This document shows positions 12,199-23,444 of a stretch of 64,000 bases of DNA, one piece after another. A program made the position numbers and the translations under genes. The stretch spans positions 770,001 to 834,000 of the forward strand of contig NW_024735442.1 of NCBI RefSeq assembly GCF_018991925.1, read 5' to 3'. Position 1 is the stretch's first letter, and each line of letters starts with the position of its first letter. Origin of the DNA: Homarus americanus (taxonomy: Eukaryota; Arthropoda; Malacostraca; Decapoda; Nephropidae). The notes below the pieces were generated by a model, which worked only from the letters and a program-made list of their open reading frames with translations, had not been told where the DNA came from and made no database searches.

Positions 12199-12397
12199 TT
12201 CAGTAAAAATCATCATACAAGTTCACACATGTTCACAATGATGTGAAGATGAATTGCAAGAGGTTCATTATAATGTACTGTAAGTGTGGCAGGTCCAAAC
12301 CATTCAGCACAATATTTAATCTGGTAAAGCAATGTACGGTACTACTGTATTCACAACAGTGTACTATCTTCTAAACTCTGTTTTATTAAGTTTTGTA

Positions 12398-13688
12398 CAG
12401 TAAAGCCTCCGATAACAACGGTTTGACCAACAACTTTTCATATTTAAAACCCTAGTTAATTTAGGACCCAATTAAATTTACGTCCTTATTTCATTCGTAT
12501 TTACGACCAAAATATAATAAAATAAAATTAAATTACATTTTCATATAAATAATAACTAAATCCTGACATTATAAAAAAAAAATAATTACTGTAAAAAAAT
12601 GAAGAGCGCCTTGCACAAAGAAGCTGCCTTGCTAATGAGTGGTAAGCAACAGTCGGAACTTGGTGGGCCCTTTGTTTTCACGTATCTAGAACAGGGAGAA
12701 AAACTTTCTGAAGTTTCTTACAGCATTTTTGCATCCCTATTCAACATGAGCAGGAGAGCAAGTGATGGTAGTGTTGTTTCAAAAGCTAATAGAAAGTGTT
12801 GAAGCTTAGCCAAGAAACTATGTGTTAAAACAATATGAAAAAGGTGAGAGGTCTGTGGATATTATATGGAGCAAGCAATGAACATATTTTCTGAAGTGGA
12901 TCCATTACATAACAAAGCATTAAAATTTAAATAAATGCAAATTCAGCATCATAAGCAGCTTCAACATCAACTTCAGGTTCAGTAGCAGTTTCAGCAACAG
13001 CTTTATGTAAGGCTACAGCTTCAGCCAGAGTTGAACCTGATGACTTCATTATCTGAGTAAAAACTCACACAATATTCATTGGCTGTCCTTATATTTTAGA
13101 CTTTACCACCATTGGTGAATAGAATTTTAGTTTTACATTCGTAAATATTATTTAAAACATATATGAACAGCAAATAAGTGTTTTCATATTCATAAGTAGA
13201 GAAATGACGATATGTTTTCACATGTACGCACTAACTGTTCATTCGTTGGCGTTCCCAATCGTCTCGCCTTATTTCTTTACCATTGGTGGTTAGCTACTCC
13301 TAGTGTTCCATTTATTAACATTAAATAACGTTACTTAAAACATATTTATTAATTTTTTTACATTAAAATTACTACAGCTGTAAACACAAACGAAAACAAT
13401 GGCGTCCCATCTCCTCTTGTGTGACCATATTATTATTCATTTATATTGTATAAGGTGCATTAAGAAACATTTTTTAAAGAATATAGTTTGCAATTTTCAT
13501 TAATTGTATTGTTTTTGAGGGAAAAGAAGGTTAAAAAGCCACACAAAAGATATGAAAAGGTCACACTTGGGAACGCATCTCATTATTATTGCTTTATTTT
13601 AATGGTAATTAATGATTCACGATAAGACGATTCGCCTTACACTGTAATACTGGAGGACACATTAACGTCGTTATTCGAGGCTTTACTG
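12398..13688 (+). mobile_element. Internally deleted Tigger-like element, 1291 bp
   Basis: Terminal inverted repeats CAGTAAAGCCTCCGATAAC and (reverse complement of right end) CAGTAAAGCCTCGAATAACG are flanked by TA on both sides. The interior holds a decayed reading frame: from 12599 MKSALHKEAALLMSG, then in shifted frames YMEQAMNIFSEVDPLHNKALKFK and PELNLMTSL, which reads like the C-terminal tail of a jerky-type transposase. It has no complete ORF. Confidence 0.75.
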
Positions 13689-13748
13689 TATTTTGCTGGT
13701 GGCTAACTACATAATGGTATCATACATGATACTTCTCTCAATACTCAC

Positions 13749-13893
13749 ACAGCTGGTAAAGAAGAACATTCCACGGTGGGTCTCTTGACATAAACCATTG
13801 TTGCCACATGGACTTTCACCAGCAAAGACACAAGGCTGAGTCCGGATGTCAATACTAACCAGGACTTGATCTCTAATACAGGGAGTCTTCTGC
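13749..13893 (-). CDS. TMEM8: TMEM8 exon 10: EGF-like module
   Basis: 145 bases, entering phase 2 and leaving phase 0. The acceptor is CATCACAG and the donor GTGAGT. It reads QKTPCIRDQVLVSIDIRTQPC followed by the EGF-like core CVFAGESPCGNNGLC and SC, with the remaining cysteines on the next exon. Splitting the EGF module at the SC/VC boundary is consistent with the neighbouring exon. Confidence 0.92.
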
Positions 13894-14039
13894 CTGTGAT
13901 GGAAAAATAGATCTTTTGGTTATTTACATTAATTAAATACACTATGTAAGCATAATTGTATGTATGAGACAATATTATAGTTGGGAAGATAAAAGTGTAG
14001 AGTAACAGCAGCAGTACTGGACAAAATGGACACAAAAAT

Positions 14040-15108
14040 AGTTACTAAAGATTTGAAGGAGACTGTAGATTTTATATCTACCAAGTGAGTGAAATTGGCT
14101 GATAAGAATATTAATGCTGATGTGATTGGACCAATTTGACTTATCATTGGATCTGATTATTGTGGATGTTTTAAACAGGGTTGTCGATAAATTTGGTGTT
14201 CAAAGTTCACCAGTGCTGAAGGGAATTGAATATTAGATCCTGTATCATTCATTAAACCTGTTGACTTTGATAATAAGTGAGTAAATCCGGTACAGTATTT
14301 GTAACACCACAAGTTTACATGGTTGTCTGAAATGGGACAGAAGTGGTACCCCCCAGAAATTACAGAAATAATGGAGGAAAATACTGAACCAATTCACAAG
14401 CTTTGAGATTTAGAAGCCATAGGAATAATCCCTGATCAACCTAACTCCTGAAGATACCATCACTGATGAACATTATTTTAAGACAATGAAAACTGAAATT
14501 GAATGTCCGTAAATTATCCACTAACTATAGAGATGCTAAGGGACAAATCCAAACTTTATTAAATAAACTACAGAAGAGATGCGATATACTTCATCATTAT
14601 GATAGTGATTTTGTGGGGAAAGTCCCCGGGATGGTGAATCTGAATGTAGATCATTACCTATCTCATAATGTAGTGAGTGAAGATTCAGTTACTACTCCTA
14701 TAAGGGTAGTATTTAATTGCAGCTCTCAAGCTTCCAAAGATGTACCTCATTTAAACAATTCTTTTTATATGGGACCTAATCTAATAGAGAAATTAGAAGA
14801 TGTATTGCCCAAATTTAAACTAAAAAATATGGCTACATTTCAGTGACATCTCCAAGGCCTTTCTCAGAGTAGAACTATGGGAACAGGATAAAGATTTTAC
14901 TAGATTTCTCTGGCTCCCAAATCCTCATAACTTAGATAGTCCATTGACTACATATCACTTCAAATCACTACTCATTAGACCATGTTCAAGTTCATTTTTA
15001 CTGTGCAGTGACCTGCAATATCATTTTAAGGATGCTAAATGTCCAGAAATAGGACAGGTGTTTTGCATGCATAACCTGCAAGGGGGGTACCTACTGACAC
15101 AGAAGAGG
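14040..15108 (+). pseudogene. BEL/Pao retrotransposon pol remnant (protease-RT)
   Basis: Around 14130 a LIIGSDY motif is typical of the end of a BEL/Pao protease. The reverse transcriptase follows: KLSTNYRDAKGQIQTLLNKL from 14510 and TPIRVVFNCSSQASKDVPHLNN (14694-14759), then YMGPNL and, after a one-base frameshift at about 14846, DISKAFLRVELWEQDKDFTRFLW and HFKDAKCPEIGQ. These are the fingers and first catalytic-Asp (palm A) region of BEL/Pao RT. Stops and frameshifts make it non-functional. It sits in the TMEM8 intron between exons 9 and 10 on the opposite strand. Confidence 0.75.
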
Positions 15109-15840
15109 AGGCTATGAGAATTTATCATTTTGTAGAAACTCTGAGAGACAATTTTCTATTCCAACATGTTAAAGATCCGGCTCATTACAGAAGGGACCAA
15201 ACACCCAAACCACTGGATCACATCAAAACTAACGAAGAGGGTATGGTGGCCAAGCTAAAACACCAAGCCCCCCGTTGGTACCAGTCACCACATAATGTTT
15301 TCCTTCAGATTTAACTGTTACTTGATTCAAGACAAAACCAGGCCAAGGTTCAAATATTACAAGGGTAATTATGACGAGATAAGGGGTATTCACTGGCCTG
15401 ACTCACTAAGATATAAAAAAGCAGACACTATGCTTAATATCATAGCCAGTAAAGTAAACAATTTGATCAATAAATATGTACCCAAGACCAAATCCAGCGC
15501 CTCCAGGAATACATGGAGACCGTTACACATGAACCATGCAACGGTCAACAAAGTTAAGAAGAAAATTCAGAAATTTGAGACAGGGGTTAGGACAAATGAT
15601 GAGCAGGACAGTAGGATGTATGCCAGATCCAGGAACCAAGCAAAGTCAGAGTGGAAGGGCTGAAAAAAGAGTCCCATAGGCAGATTGCGAGCGAGGTCAA
15701 GTCAAACCCAAAGGTGTTTTACCACTAGGCAAAGTCGAAATAAAAAATGCGAGAAGGCGTATCGGACCTGAGGCGCGACGATGGTAGTCACGAGAATTCT
15801 GACCAGGACAAGGCGGAGGCGTTGAACAGATTTTTAACTT
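15109..15840 (+). pseudogene. Non-LTR retrotransposon remnant (EN to pre-RT region)
   Basis: 15109-15310 reads AMRIYHFVETLRDNFLFQHV and TNEEGMV, the end of a LINE endonuclease domain. A frameshift at about 15295 leads to RFNCYLIQDKTRPRFKYYKG. This is followed by SRNQAKSEWKG and, in broken frames, NPKVFYH-like and DLRRDDG-like blocks. This is the linker before the RT of CR1/Jockey-like LINEs. It abuts the BEL/Pao fragment without a visible boundary sequence. Confidence 0.7.
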
Positions 15841-15844
15841 TTAG

Positions 15845-16500
15845 TAACAAATAATACCTCAGACTAAAGTTAGGATAATATAATTGACATTGCTGGATTC
15901 CTTGTAAGACCAGGAACATTTTGAATATAAATGTCATATATTTTGCACAAAAGATAACATATTCACTCAGAGTAAACATTACATCTAAAATTTGTATGTC
16001 TAATGCAAAATCTATGATGTTTATATTCAAAATGATCATCAAATTGTAAGAATTCCAGCAATGTAAATTATATTCTGGCCGGGTAATTTGTATGAAGTTT
16101 TATGAGCTAAAACAAATATCTTCAGTTAATAAAAAAAAATATATATTCTTCACACCGTGCCAGATGGTCGGTCGGTCCCTCCCTACCAGATGTGTGGGAA
16201 AACCAGAATATTTACCTTTTTAGTTATAAATAATACCTCAAACTAAAGTTAGGATAATATAATTGACATTGCTGGATTCCTTGTAAGACCAGGAATATTT
16301 TGAATATAAATGTCATATATTTTGCACAAAAGATAACATATTTACTCAGAGTAAACATTATATCTAAAATTTGTATGTCTAATGCAAAATCTATGATGTT
16401 TATATTCAAAATGATCATCATATTGTAAGAATTCCAGCAATGTAAATTATATTCTGGCCGGGTAATTTGTATGAATTTTATACCTGTATATAAAAAGCAA
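15845..16500. repeat. Direct repeat of a ~280-bp palindromic unit
   Basis: The unit 'aataatacctca...ctggccgggtaatttg' occurs at about 15849-16090 and again at about 16229-16470, nearly identical. Within each unit 'acattgctggattccttgta' at the start is the inverse of 'tgtaagaattccagcaatgt' at the end, so each can fold back. Related sequence lies at 45050-45140 and 10640-10720 inside or near other MITEs. Confidence 0.7.
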
Positions 16501-16514
16501 AAGCACATATTTAC

Positions 16515-16726
16515 CCTTTGTGATAGCAAATTGTCTGGAGAGCCAAGAACCACACATCAGGTTCTGGGAATGGAATGAGTATGAAATCTTCTACAGTAGC
16601 TCTAGAGGAGGAGGTGACGTTGAGGGTGAGCTGTGGCTCCCCACAAATGAGTGTATCATTTTTAACATCTGGAGGGCGACCTTTTCTCACACAACCTGTG
16701 ACTGTTATAAGCTGATGGGTCGCATT
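16515..16726 (-). CDS. TMEM8: TMEM8 exon 9: last part of extracellular beta region
   Basis: 212 bases, phase 0 in and phase 2 out. The acceptor is TTTCTTTTTCAG and the donor GTAAATA. It reads NATHQLITVTGCVRKG ending FPEPDVWFLALQTICYHK. The P-PEPDVWFLALQ-C segment aligns with the P-ETDNWYLSLQ-C segment that precedes the EGF module in vertebrate PGAP6. Several N-x-S/T sites suggest an extracellular location. Confidence 0.93.
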
Positions 16727-17084
16727 CTGAAAAAGAAATTTCATTGCAAAGTATTGGACAAATGGTGAATCCAGAATTAGCCCCATGCAAACTTGCTTTA
16801 AAAAAATCTTTGTCATTTGTTTTTCTGATAAATGCAAAAGCAACTAAATGCATTAAATGTAAGCTTGTTAAAAAATTCGGCACTTAAAAGCTCTGTGGAC
16901 ATTGAATGATATCGTTTGGCACCTGGAGATGCAAAGCTCTATGACTTTTAAGACTAAATTGTTCATATTTTGGCAGTGAGAAGCTCTGTGAACAAGAAGC
17001 CTACATAAGTTAAGAATTTTGTCATAAATGGAAGATTGAACATAAATAGTGACTTATATTTAAAGTAGTTTAATTTTCTATGGT

Positions 17085-17312
17085 GTCAAAGACTGCTGAC
17101 ATCTCTTTTGAGCTGCTAAGAGCTGTTAATTCGTTTAGTTTACCTTTTGGCTGGAAGATGGCTTGCTTAATCCCTATATTGTTCCTTATGAGTTTACCCT
17201 TCACAGTTTCAGAAGGGCAACACTGGACAATACTCTTCTCACACCCAACACAGGATCGAACCCAGGTTGCAGTAATTAGAGGCTTGCATGTTACCACTGC
17301 ACCACCTTCCAG
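17085..17312 (-). mobile_element. tRNA-headed SINE fragment
   Basis: On the minus strand 17305 onward reads GGTGGTGCAGTGGTAACATG (A-box like) and then GGGTTCGATCC (B box, plus coordinates 17253-17263). The following body to about 17085 shows no further recognised domain. The left end is uncertain. Confidence 0.55.
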
Positions 17313-17589
17313 CAACAAATAGAGCCCTAAAGGAGCTTCCACAAAAATATCAATACAGGTATCCCTTGTTTAGCATTAATTCACTTTACGTTAATTCGGT
17401 TTAGTGATAAATAAATCTTGACACCCTTTCTCACTTAACTTTAGGTCAAAATTCAGTTTAACAACAGCTTCTCACTGGGATGGGGAAAAACTGAAGATGA
17501 GGTGGCCTATGAGATGGCATGTTGCCACTGTTAAATGTGATGAAACTAATAAGGTTGTGGAAAATAATTACAATATTCTAATGTGGTTT

Positions 17590-17760
17590 AGAAATAAAGA
17601 AAATATAATATAAAACTATAAAATCTGAAAATGAAGAGCATTGGTGTGTATGTGTGGGAAGTGATTGGATGTGTGGAGGCAGTGGACTGTAACTGCATCA
17701 CCGAATGGCAACCCAGTCACACTCTGCTTTCCCCCGATGTGACATCACAGCACATACACA
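17590..17760. repeat. Fragment of the 8429-9282 MITE family
   Basis: Shares 'aaaactataaaatc', 'atgaagagcat', 'tgtgtggaggcagtgg' and the following CG-containing block with 8640-8760 and 54120-54200. Confidence 0.5.
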
Positions 17761-17810
17761 CACACACACACACACATGCATGTATGTATGTATGTATGCA
17801 TGCACACACA
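17757..17810. repeat. (CA)n / (TGTA)n microsatellite
   Basis: A compound simple repeat: CA dinucleotides, then a TGTA tetranucleotide run, then CA. Confidence 0.9.
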
Positions 17811-17814
17811 CTAC

Positions 17815-18210
17815 ATTCTTGACCACCGGAGGGTCAAGACCTATGAGGCGCCTGTCCTTGCTGTGGAGCTGCCCCCAGCCAATGTTGGCCCTTTTCTCAA
17901 ATCCCTCTCCCTGACCCATCCTCACCACCGGGATATCAACATAATCCCGCCAAAAGTGACAATTTCGTTTCGGAAAGAAGTGGGATCAGTGTTGAACAGT
18001 GATGAACAGTGTTTAAGCAAGTGAATTCAGCACTAGACAGTACCAGCGAGAGCCGTGACCCACCAGTGAGATCCACACCCAATGATAAGCACCCCTGGGA
18101 AACGACCACCATCTTCTGACCAGGCGGTGTTAATGAGTCCACTCTGGGAACAACCGTGAATCAGCTTTACACCTGACCATAAAATAACACAACACCCCTT
18201 AGCAGAGAGT
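17815..18210 (+). repeat. Interspersed repeat, shared with 26215-26530
   Basis: The 'gaccaccg-agggtcaagac' start, the 'gatatcaacat' block and the 'ttgaacagtgatgaacagtg' block are matched at 26222-26420. Reading frames are open only briefly, so the coding origin is unclear. It is probably the 5' or internal part of a retroelement. Confidence 0.5.
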
Positions 18211-18266
18211 GAGGTACTGTGACACCACCCCACACAACACGGTGTCTACATGACCACATGAGGTCC

Positions 18267-18269
<3 letters not shown>

Positions 18270-18314
<45 letters not shown>
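18270..18314. repeat. (TA)n microsatellite
   Basis: A pure TA run 20 bp from the donor side of TMEM8 exon 8. Confidence 0.95.
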
Positions 18315-18316
<2 letters not shown>

Positions 18317-18333
18317 CACTCTTTTGTACTCAC

Positions 18334-18465
18334 CATCAGTAACTCGTCCAAGAGTATGTTTACACTCAAAGTTCCACCAATGTCTGTAAAGGGCAGGAGT
18401 GTAAGATACGTGAAGACCGGCAAGTCTCTCTGTACTGACAACCATGTACTGTACCAATCTGGCCC
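18334..18465 (-). CDS. TMEM8: TMEM8 exon 8: extracellular beta region
   Basis: 44 codons, phase 0 to phase 0; acceptor TTTACAG and donor GTGAGTAC. It reads GPDWYSTWLSVQRDLPVFTY and LPFTDIGGTLSVNILLDELLM. The GGTLSVNI stretch aligns with the GGSLTISL region of vertebrate PGAP6. Another frame over the same bases is longer but does not fit the flanking splice phases. Confidence 0.88.
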
Positions 18466-18869
18466 CTGTAAATTATATACTTGATATTATATGCAAGCTG
18501 TTAATGCCTTAATAGTTATGCAAAAAGATTTATACTAAAGAAAAGAGTAACTGCACAGCATGGAGGAAAATGGACAAATTGAGTGCAATACACAAGAAAA
18601 TTGAGCATAGACATGAAAGACAGAGAGTGTATATAAAGGAAAATACAAGGAATTTGGAAACTTTGACTGTACTGTATTCTAAAATCATATGAAATACTCA
18701 AAGTAAATAAAAATGTCCTTCAACTTCTTTCTTGGTATCAAAATTTGGTCAGAAGGATGAAGGTTTTAAGTCTTCTATGCCACATAAACACATGTATACT
18801 CTTTAACATAGGATGAAGTAAGAATTCATTTAGCAATAAAAAATGCTTTAATGAACTCTTTTCACAACA

Positions 18870-19140
18870 TACCATATATACTCATGTATAAACTCATCTC
18901 ATATACAGTTCGACCACTGATTTATGGGGTAAAAAAGCCTGAGTTTTTCATATATCTCTTGTATATTTTGATCCTAGTTTTTGAGAAATACTAGGTATAA
19001 TCCTAGACATAATTTGTAGCAAGACATTCGCACTAACACATCTTGGCCGTGACCACGACCGCAACAGTTGATGCTATGAACAGTGTTACCAACTCTGAAA
19101 CTGAATTCCCATCAACAGTTATCAACTCCTATAAGGAATA
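18870..19140. repeat. Interspersed repeat, second copy at 44418-44690
   Basis: Both copies run from 'atactcatgtataaac' or its equivalent through 'tttttcayatatctcttgtat' to 'aactgaattccc'. They are in the same orientation. No coding capacity seen. Confidence 0.65.
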
Positions 19141-19164
19141 GGATAAAATAATATATTATACAGT

Positions 19165-19860
19165 AAACTTAATAGGTAGTAGGCAGTTACCAAACAGGGA
19201 GGTACTACCGCCCAGGAAGATATTGGAAGCATAATGTATTGTCTAATGATAGACCCTGCTGCCATATGTTTCTCACTTTTGATTTTTTTTGTTTTCAATT
19301 TAGTTTTCTTTATGGTTCTTTATTATTATTATTATTATTATTACAGCTCCTCCCCAACTTACGACCAACTCGACTTATGGCCACCTGCACTTACGACCGC
19401 CTCAGTTGTACCAAAATTTTGTCAAATTATGTATTTTCGAGTCCCAACGTCAGTACACAGACAAAATTTTCGTTTGTAATTCACTTTAAAATGGCTGGCA
19501 AGCTTAAAAGTGAGAGTTTTGTGGTGCTGAGAAGAAAAAGACACCCATTTTAGATTTTTTATGAATTATTTAAGCATTTTCAACTTATGACCATTTTGAC
19601 TTACGACCTGGATATGGGTCCCTAACCCCGTCATAAGTCGGGGAGGAGTTATATTATTATTATTCTTACAGTGTTTTTATTATTATTATCATTCTTATTT
19701 TATTTTCAATTTTGTATTTTGTATTATAAATTTTATTTACTATGAATTATTATTATTATTTTTATTAATATTATTATTACATTTTTGCCCCCCAGGCCCC
19801 AATGTGGGTCAGTGACCTGTGCCCAGGTGGGCTAATCCCTGTAAAAAAAACACTTATGAC
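19165..19860 (+). repeat. Interspersed repeat interrupted by a MITE
   Basis: 19165-19265 ('ccaaacagggaggtactacc', 'tggaagcataatg', 'tagaccctgctgcc') matches 30860-30945. 19270-19340 and 19660-19860 match 33630-33935, including a (TTA)n stretch and a 'gggtcagtgacctgtgccca' block. The same repeat at 30855-33960 is split by the intact Tigger. Confidence 0.65.
19344..19651 (+). mobile_element. Tigger-derived MITE keeping the transposase start
   Basis: The ends CAGCTCCTCCCCAACTTACG and (reverse complement) AACTCCTCCCCGACTTATG form inverted repeats. An ATG at 19491 opens MAGKLKSES and then shifts frame relative to the better-preserved copy at 61238. It sits inside the repeat 19165-19860. Confidence 0.7.
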
Positions 19861-20572
19861 CACGGTAATCCTACTTTTGTGTGTATCTTAGATAAAAAAT
19901 ATTAAATTTGCAATAAGGTAAACTTTTCATATTCTTGAACATGTGTCTGACTCATAAAGTTCCTGTATGTGAAGTTATATACTACAGTATAATTAAATAA
20001 GAAAGGTTTAGTATACAGTATTTCATAGCGGATAAGGCGACCTTCAGATAAGACGAGGCCCAAATTTCAGTCTAAATTTCATGGCTTTAGATGATATCTG
20101 TGTTATAAGATGACTCCCCAAACTACCAAACCACCTGTGGTAAAGTTTTGGTCAATGACCACCAAACCACCAATACAATGATATGTTTAATGCATTAAAT
20201 ACTTTAAATGATTAATGTATTACTAGTAACTCATTTGAATTATGGTAAATACTATGTGAAGACTATCTTTGGTATTGGTATGTTAAGGTCGATGACCATA
20301 TTGTTTACATACCTAAGTGTCGTGGGGACGCAGTCAACCTTGAATCAGCTGCACCACTCAATGTGCTGTGTGATTTTGTTATCAAAGAATGGAATAAAGT
20401 GAAAGTAGAGAATGAAATAAAATGTTTCAAAAAGTGCAGTATGTATCTCTAACGCACCAGATTCGGACTGGGACCCCTACGACGACAACGTAAAGAACGA
20501 GACTCAGGATGTGTATGACGAGCTCTTTGCTTCAGACAAAGAAGCTTGTAAATTTGATGAATTTTAAATGTA

Positions 20573-21265
20573 CAGTAAACCCTCGATAACTCAGCACATA
20601 CGGGGTTCTGGCCTTGCCGAGTTATCCCAAATTTCAACTTATCGAGGCACTTCCCCCCTCCGACAAAACTACAACAATAAAAAATTTCCAACCCAAATGT
20701 GTGTACATGTAATTACTAAATGTAAAAAAATAACACTTACCAGCACTGCAGGTGAAGAATGAAGCATTATAGTAGGTGACACAGAGGTATGGTAGGTGAC
20801 ACAGACGCATGGTAGGTGACACAGAGGCATGGTAGGTGACACAGAGGCATGGTAGGTGACACAGAGGCATGGTAGGTGACACAGAGGCATGGTAGGTGAC
20901 ACAGAGGTATGGTAGGTGACACAGAGGCATGGTAGGTAACACAGAGCATGGTAGGTGACACAGAGGCATGGTAGGTGACACAGAGGTATGGTAGGTGACA
21001 CAGAGGCATGGTAGGTGACACAGAGGAATGGTAGGTGACACAGAGGAATGGTAGGCGACACAGATGCATGGTAGGTAACACAGATGCATGGTAGGTGACA
21101 CAGAGGCATGGTAAGTGATGCAGGTGGCCAGATATGCTGAGATTTCCCAGATAATTTTACATATCTTGACATTCCCGATTTATAATAATAGATTCTGAGA
21201 CCATATCCATGTTGAGTTATATGAAATTCCAAGTTATCAACTGCCGAGTTATTGATGGTTTACTG
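20573..21265. mobile_element. 693-bp MITE carrying a 20-bp tandem array
   Basis: The terminal inverted repeats CAGTAAACCCTCGATAACTC and (reverse complement of right end) CAGTAAACCATCAATAACTC are flanked by TA on both sides. The middle (20772-21118) is a tandem array rather than coding DNA. Confidence 0.8.
20772..21118. repeat. 20-bp minisatellite, about 17 units
   Basis: The unit 'catggtaggtgacacagagg' is repeated with single-base changes and one 19-bp unit (about 20940). Because the unit has no stop codon on the minus strand and 20 is not a multiple of 3, all three minus-strand frames stay open and read permutations of CHLPCLCVTYHASVSPTMP. These are not genes. Confidence 0.95.
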
Positions 21266-21329
21266 TACTGTATATGATTTTTTTTACAATATTTTCATTG
21301 GTTTAAAAAAAAAATTTTATTTTTATTTT

Positions 21330-21665
21330 TTTTAACGGAGATTGGCCCACCTGGTCACAGGTCAATGACCCATAACGGGGCCTAGGAGGCCAAAAAATAA
21401 GAATAGAAAGAAATTAAAAATAGAAAAGGAAAAGGTTTTATTAATCTACAAAACGAAGATGCCAGAAAACCAGCTTTTCAAAGTGAGACAGATTGTATGA
21501 GTATGGAACACAGAAGAAGGCAGAGCATTCCACAGTTTGGCTGTGTGAAGAAAGAAGGAGGTACTATAACGGGTTATTTTCGTGTGACCGACATCCAGAG
21601 AGAAACGGAGGTGGGGTTTGTGAACTTTCAAAGAAGGAATTCGCTTTAAGTCGTTTGGTAATGGT
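21330..21665 (-). mobile_element. Truncated 3' end of a Jockey/CR1-like LINE
   Basis: The minus strand reads HLRFSLDVGHTKITRYSTS and FFLHTAKLWNALPSSVF with LKSWFSG, the usual C-terminal tail of a LINE ORF2 after the RT domain. 30440-30700 is a close second copy in the same orientation. Confidence 0.7.
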
Positions 21666-21689
21666 AAGATGAATATGCCATTCAGTTCA

Positions 21690-22888
21690 ACTTGCTGTGT
21701 CCAGTGCTACCAGGGATAGTTTGCCACGAAACATCGACTCCTTAGAGAAAGAAGCTTACAACTGGTTCATTCATTCTTCAAAGAGACAGATAGCATAAAA
21801 CAAATATACAGTACTCTGGATCACGGAAAGTAACCCCTCCAAATAACCAGTGCCTGTGACACATGCTGGTTGTCAATTGAAACTGCTGTCACTTGTATTC
21901 TTTCTCAATGGGATGAGCTCAAGACGCACTTCAGTATATCTAGGAGTTCTGAAAACTATTTTCATGCAGAAATGTTATTCCAAATGTACTCTGATCCGGT
22001 GAACAAGCTGTACCTTTTGTGTTTACGATCAGTGTTAAAAGACGTTCAGAGAGTAGTGAAAACATTTAAAAGTGAAAATTATGACACAACAAAGCTACAT
22101 CTTGATCTTGTGAGTCTTGTCCAAAAATTAGTCAAAAGTTGGTACTTACAGCAACAAGAGTAGATCCATTAACCACTCCTATTGTTGACTATGTTGATCC
22201 TATGGAGTATCTAGGATATGAATTTGAAAAACAGTGCAAGGAAGCAAAACTAGATACTGATGCAGAAAAATTTTTACTTCAGAGATGCATATCATTCATC
22301 TAAAACTCACTCATCAATTAAGAGAGAAGCTTCCTAAGAATTTCCAAGTAATAAAACAAAAGTCAATGTTTTCTGTTGAGATGTGCACAAATCAAATAAA
22401 AGAACCCATAATGAAACTTGCTAAGTGCTTGTGCTTTAAGCCATGCAAGATTGAAGATATTGAGAGTCAGTGGAGAAATTTGGCTGTAATAAAGTGGAAT
22501 AACTTAACATCGACAGTAGATTTATGGATCGAGGTTAAACAGTCCACAGACTCTGCTAGTACAAAGCCCTTTAAAGAACTTTCTTCACTTGCAATGAGCT
22601 TGCTATCCCTTCCACACTCAAATGCAGAAGTAGAGAAACTTTTTAGTCAAGTGAATCTCGTTAAGTCAAAGTTAAGAAACAGACTCAGCACGAACAGTGA
22701 GGTGTGGCTTAAAGCAACTGGGGAAAAGTTGCAGCACATATGAATTTTCAAGTGATGTGTTGAAGGCAATAGGCACAAACCTGGCATATTTGCCCAGAAA
22801 AGAAGACTCAGTGCCTGGGGAAGCCAAAACAAGCTGCAGTTCACAAAAGGAACCTAATAAGGAATTAGAAGTAACTTTTTGTTTATAA
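21690..22888 (+). pseudogene. hAT-family transposase remnant
   Basis: Pieces in the plus frames include CDTCWLSIETAVTCILSQWDEL (from about 21855) and a later block ending LSLPHSNAEVEKLFSQVNL with KSKLRNRLS (22600-22690). The latter is the C-terminal hAT dimerisation domain signature. A stop at about 21832, a stop after LQQQE (22161-22163) and frame changes disable it. The zinc-finger N-terminus and terminal repeats were not identified. It lies in the intron between TMEM8 exons 7 and 8 on the opposite strand. Confidence 0.78.
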
Positions 22889-23444
22889 GGGTAAGTAAAG
22901 TGAAATAGTAACAGTTAATACTGTATACTTACATTAATATGTTGATGGGTGTATATATTTATCCTGTATTCAGTACATTGTAATTCATTTTATTATGCAT
23001 ATTTTCATGTAATGTATGTATGAATGAATTCGTATATATTGAGTTATGTATTCTAGGTTCTAAGGTCTAGCGCTTTTTGCTGTAAAAATATATAGTTTTA
23101 GCGAATGTATTGCACGTTCTGGGTTGGATGAGTTGGTAACAATGGTTGTATATACAGTACTAAAAAAACTCAGAAGTTAAAAAATATTCACACCACTGCC
23201 TTTCCTTCACTCAATCTGTATTCTTCACATTCATATGCACACAAATTTTATTAGAAAGAATTCAGAATTGTTTTAACAACTTTTTTTGAAAAGCAAAATA
23301 AATGGAAAAGCAGTTATTTTACTTCTTCCATATAGGAATTTCAAACCTCTTTAGCAAATCTGATATGCATGTAAATGCAGTGAATGTAATTGCTGAAACA
23401 TTAATAAACAGACAACTTCATAAAAACAAAAAATAGAACCATAC
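22889..23444 (-). other. TMEM8 intron, nothing recognised
   Basis: AT-rich; no element ends or coding remnants seen. Confidence 0.45.

Noticed and set aside
18167..18457. 96-codon minus-strand frame overlapping TMEM8 exon 8
   Set aside because: Its frame does not fit the splice phases of exons 7 and 9 or the family alignment; frame 0 of the exon does.
20767..21118. CRISPR-like array of regularly spaced repeats
   Set aside because: Units are contiguous 20-mers with no unique spacers, and the genome is eukaryotic. The same holds for the 34-bp array at 37621 and the 45-bp array at 26583.
20634..21232. Three overlapping minus-strand frames of 104-187 codons
   Set aside because: All are frame-shifted readings of one 20-bp tandem repeat.
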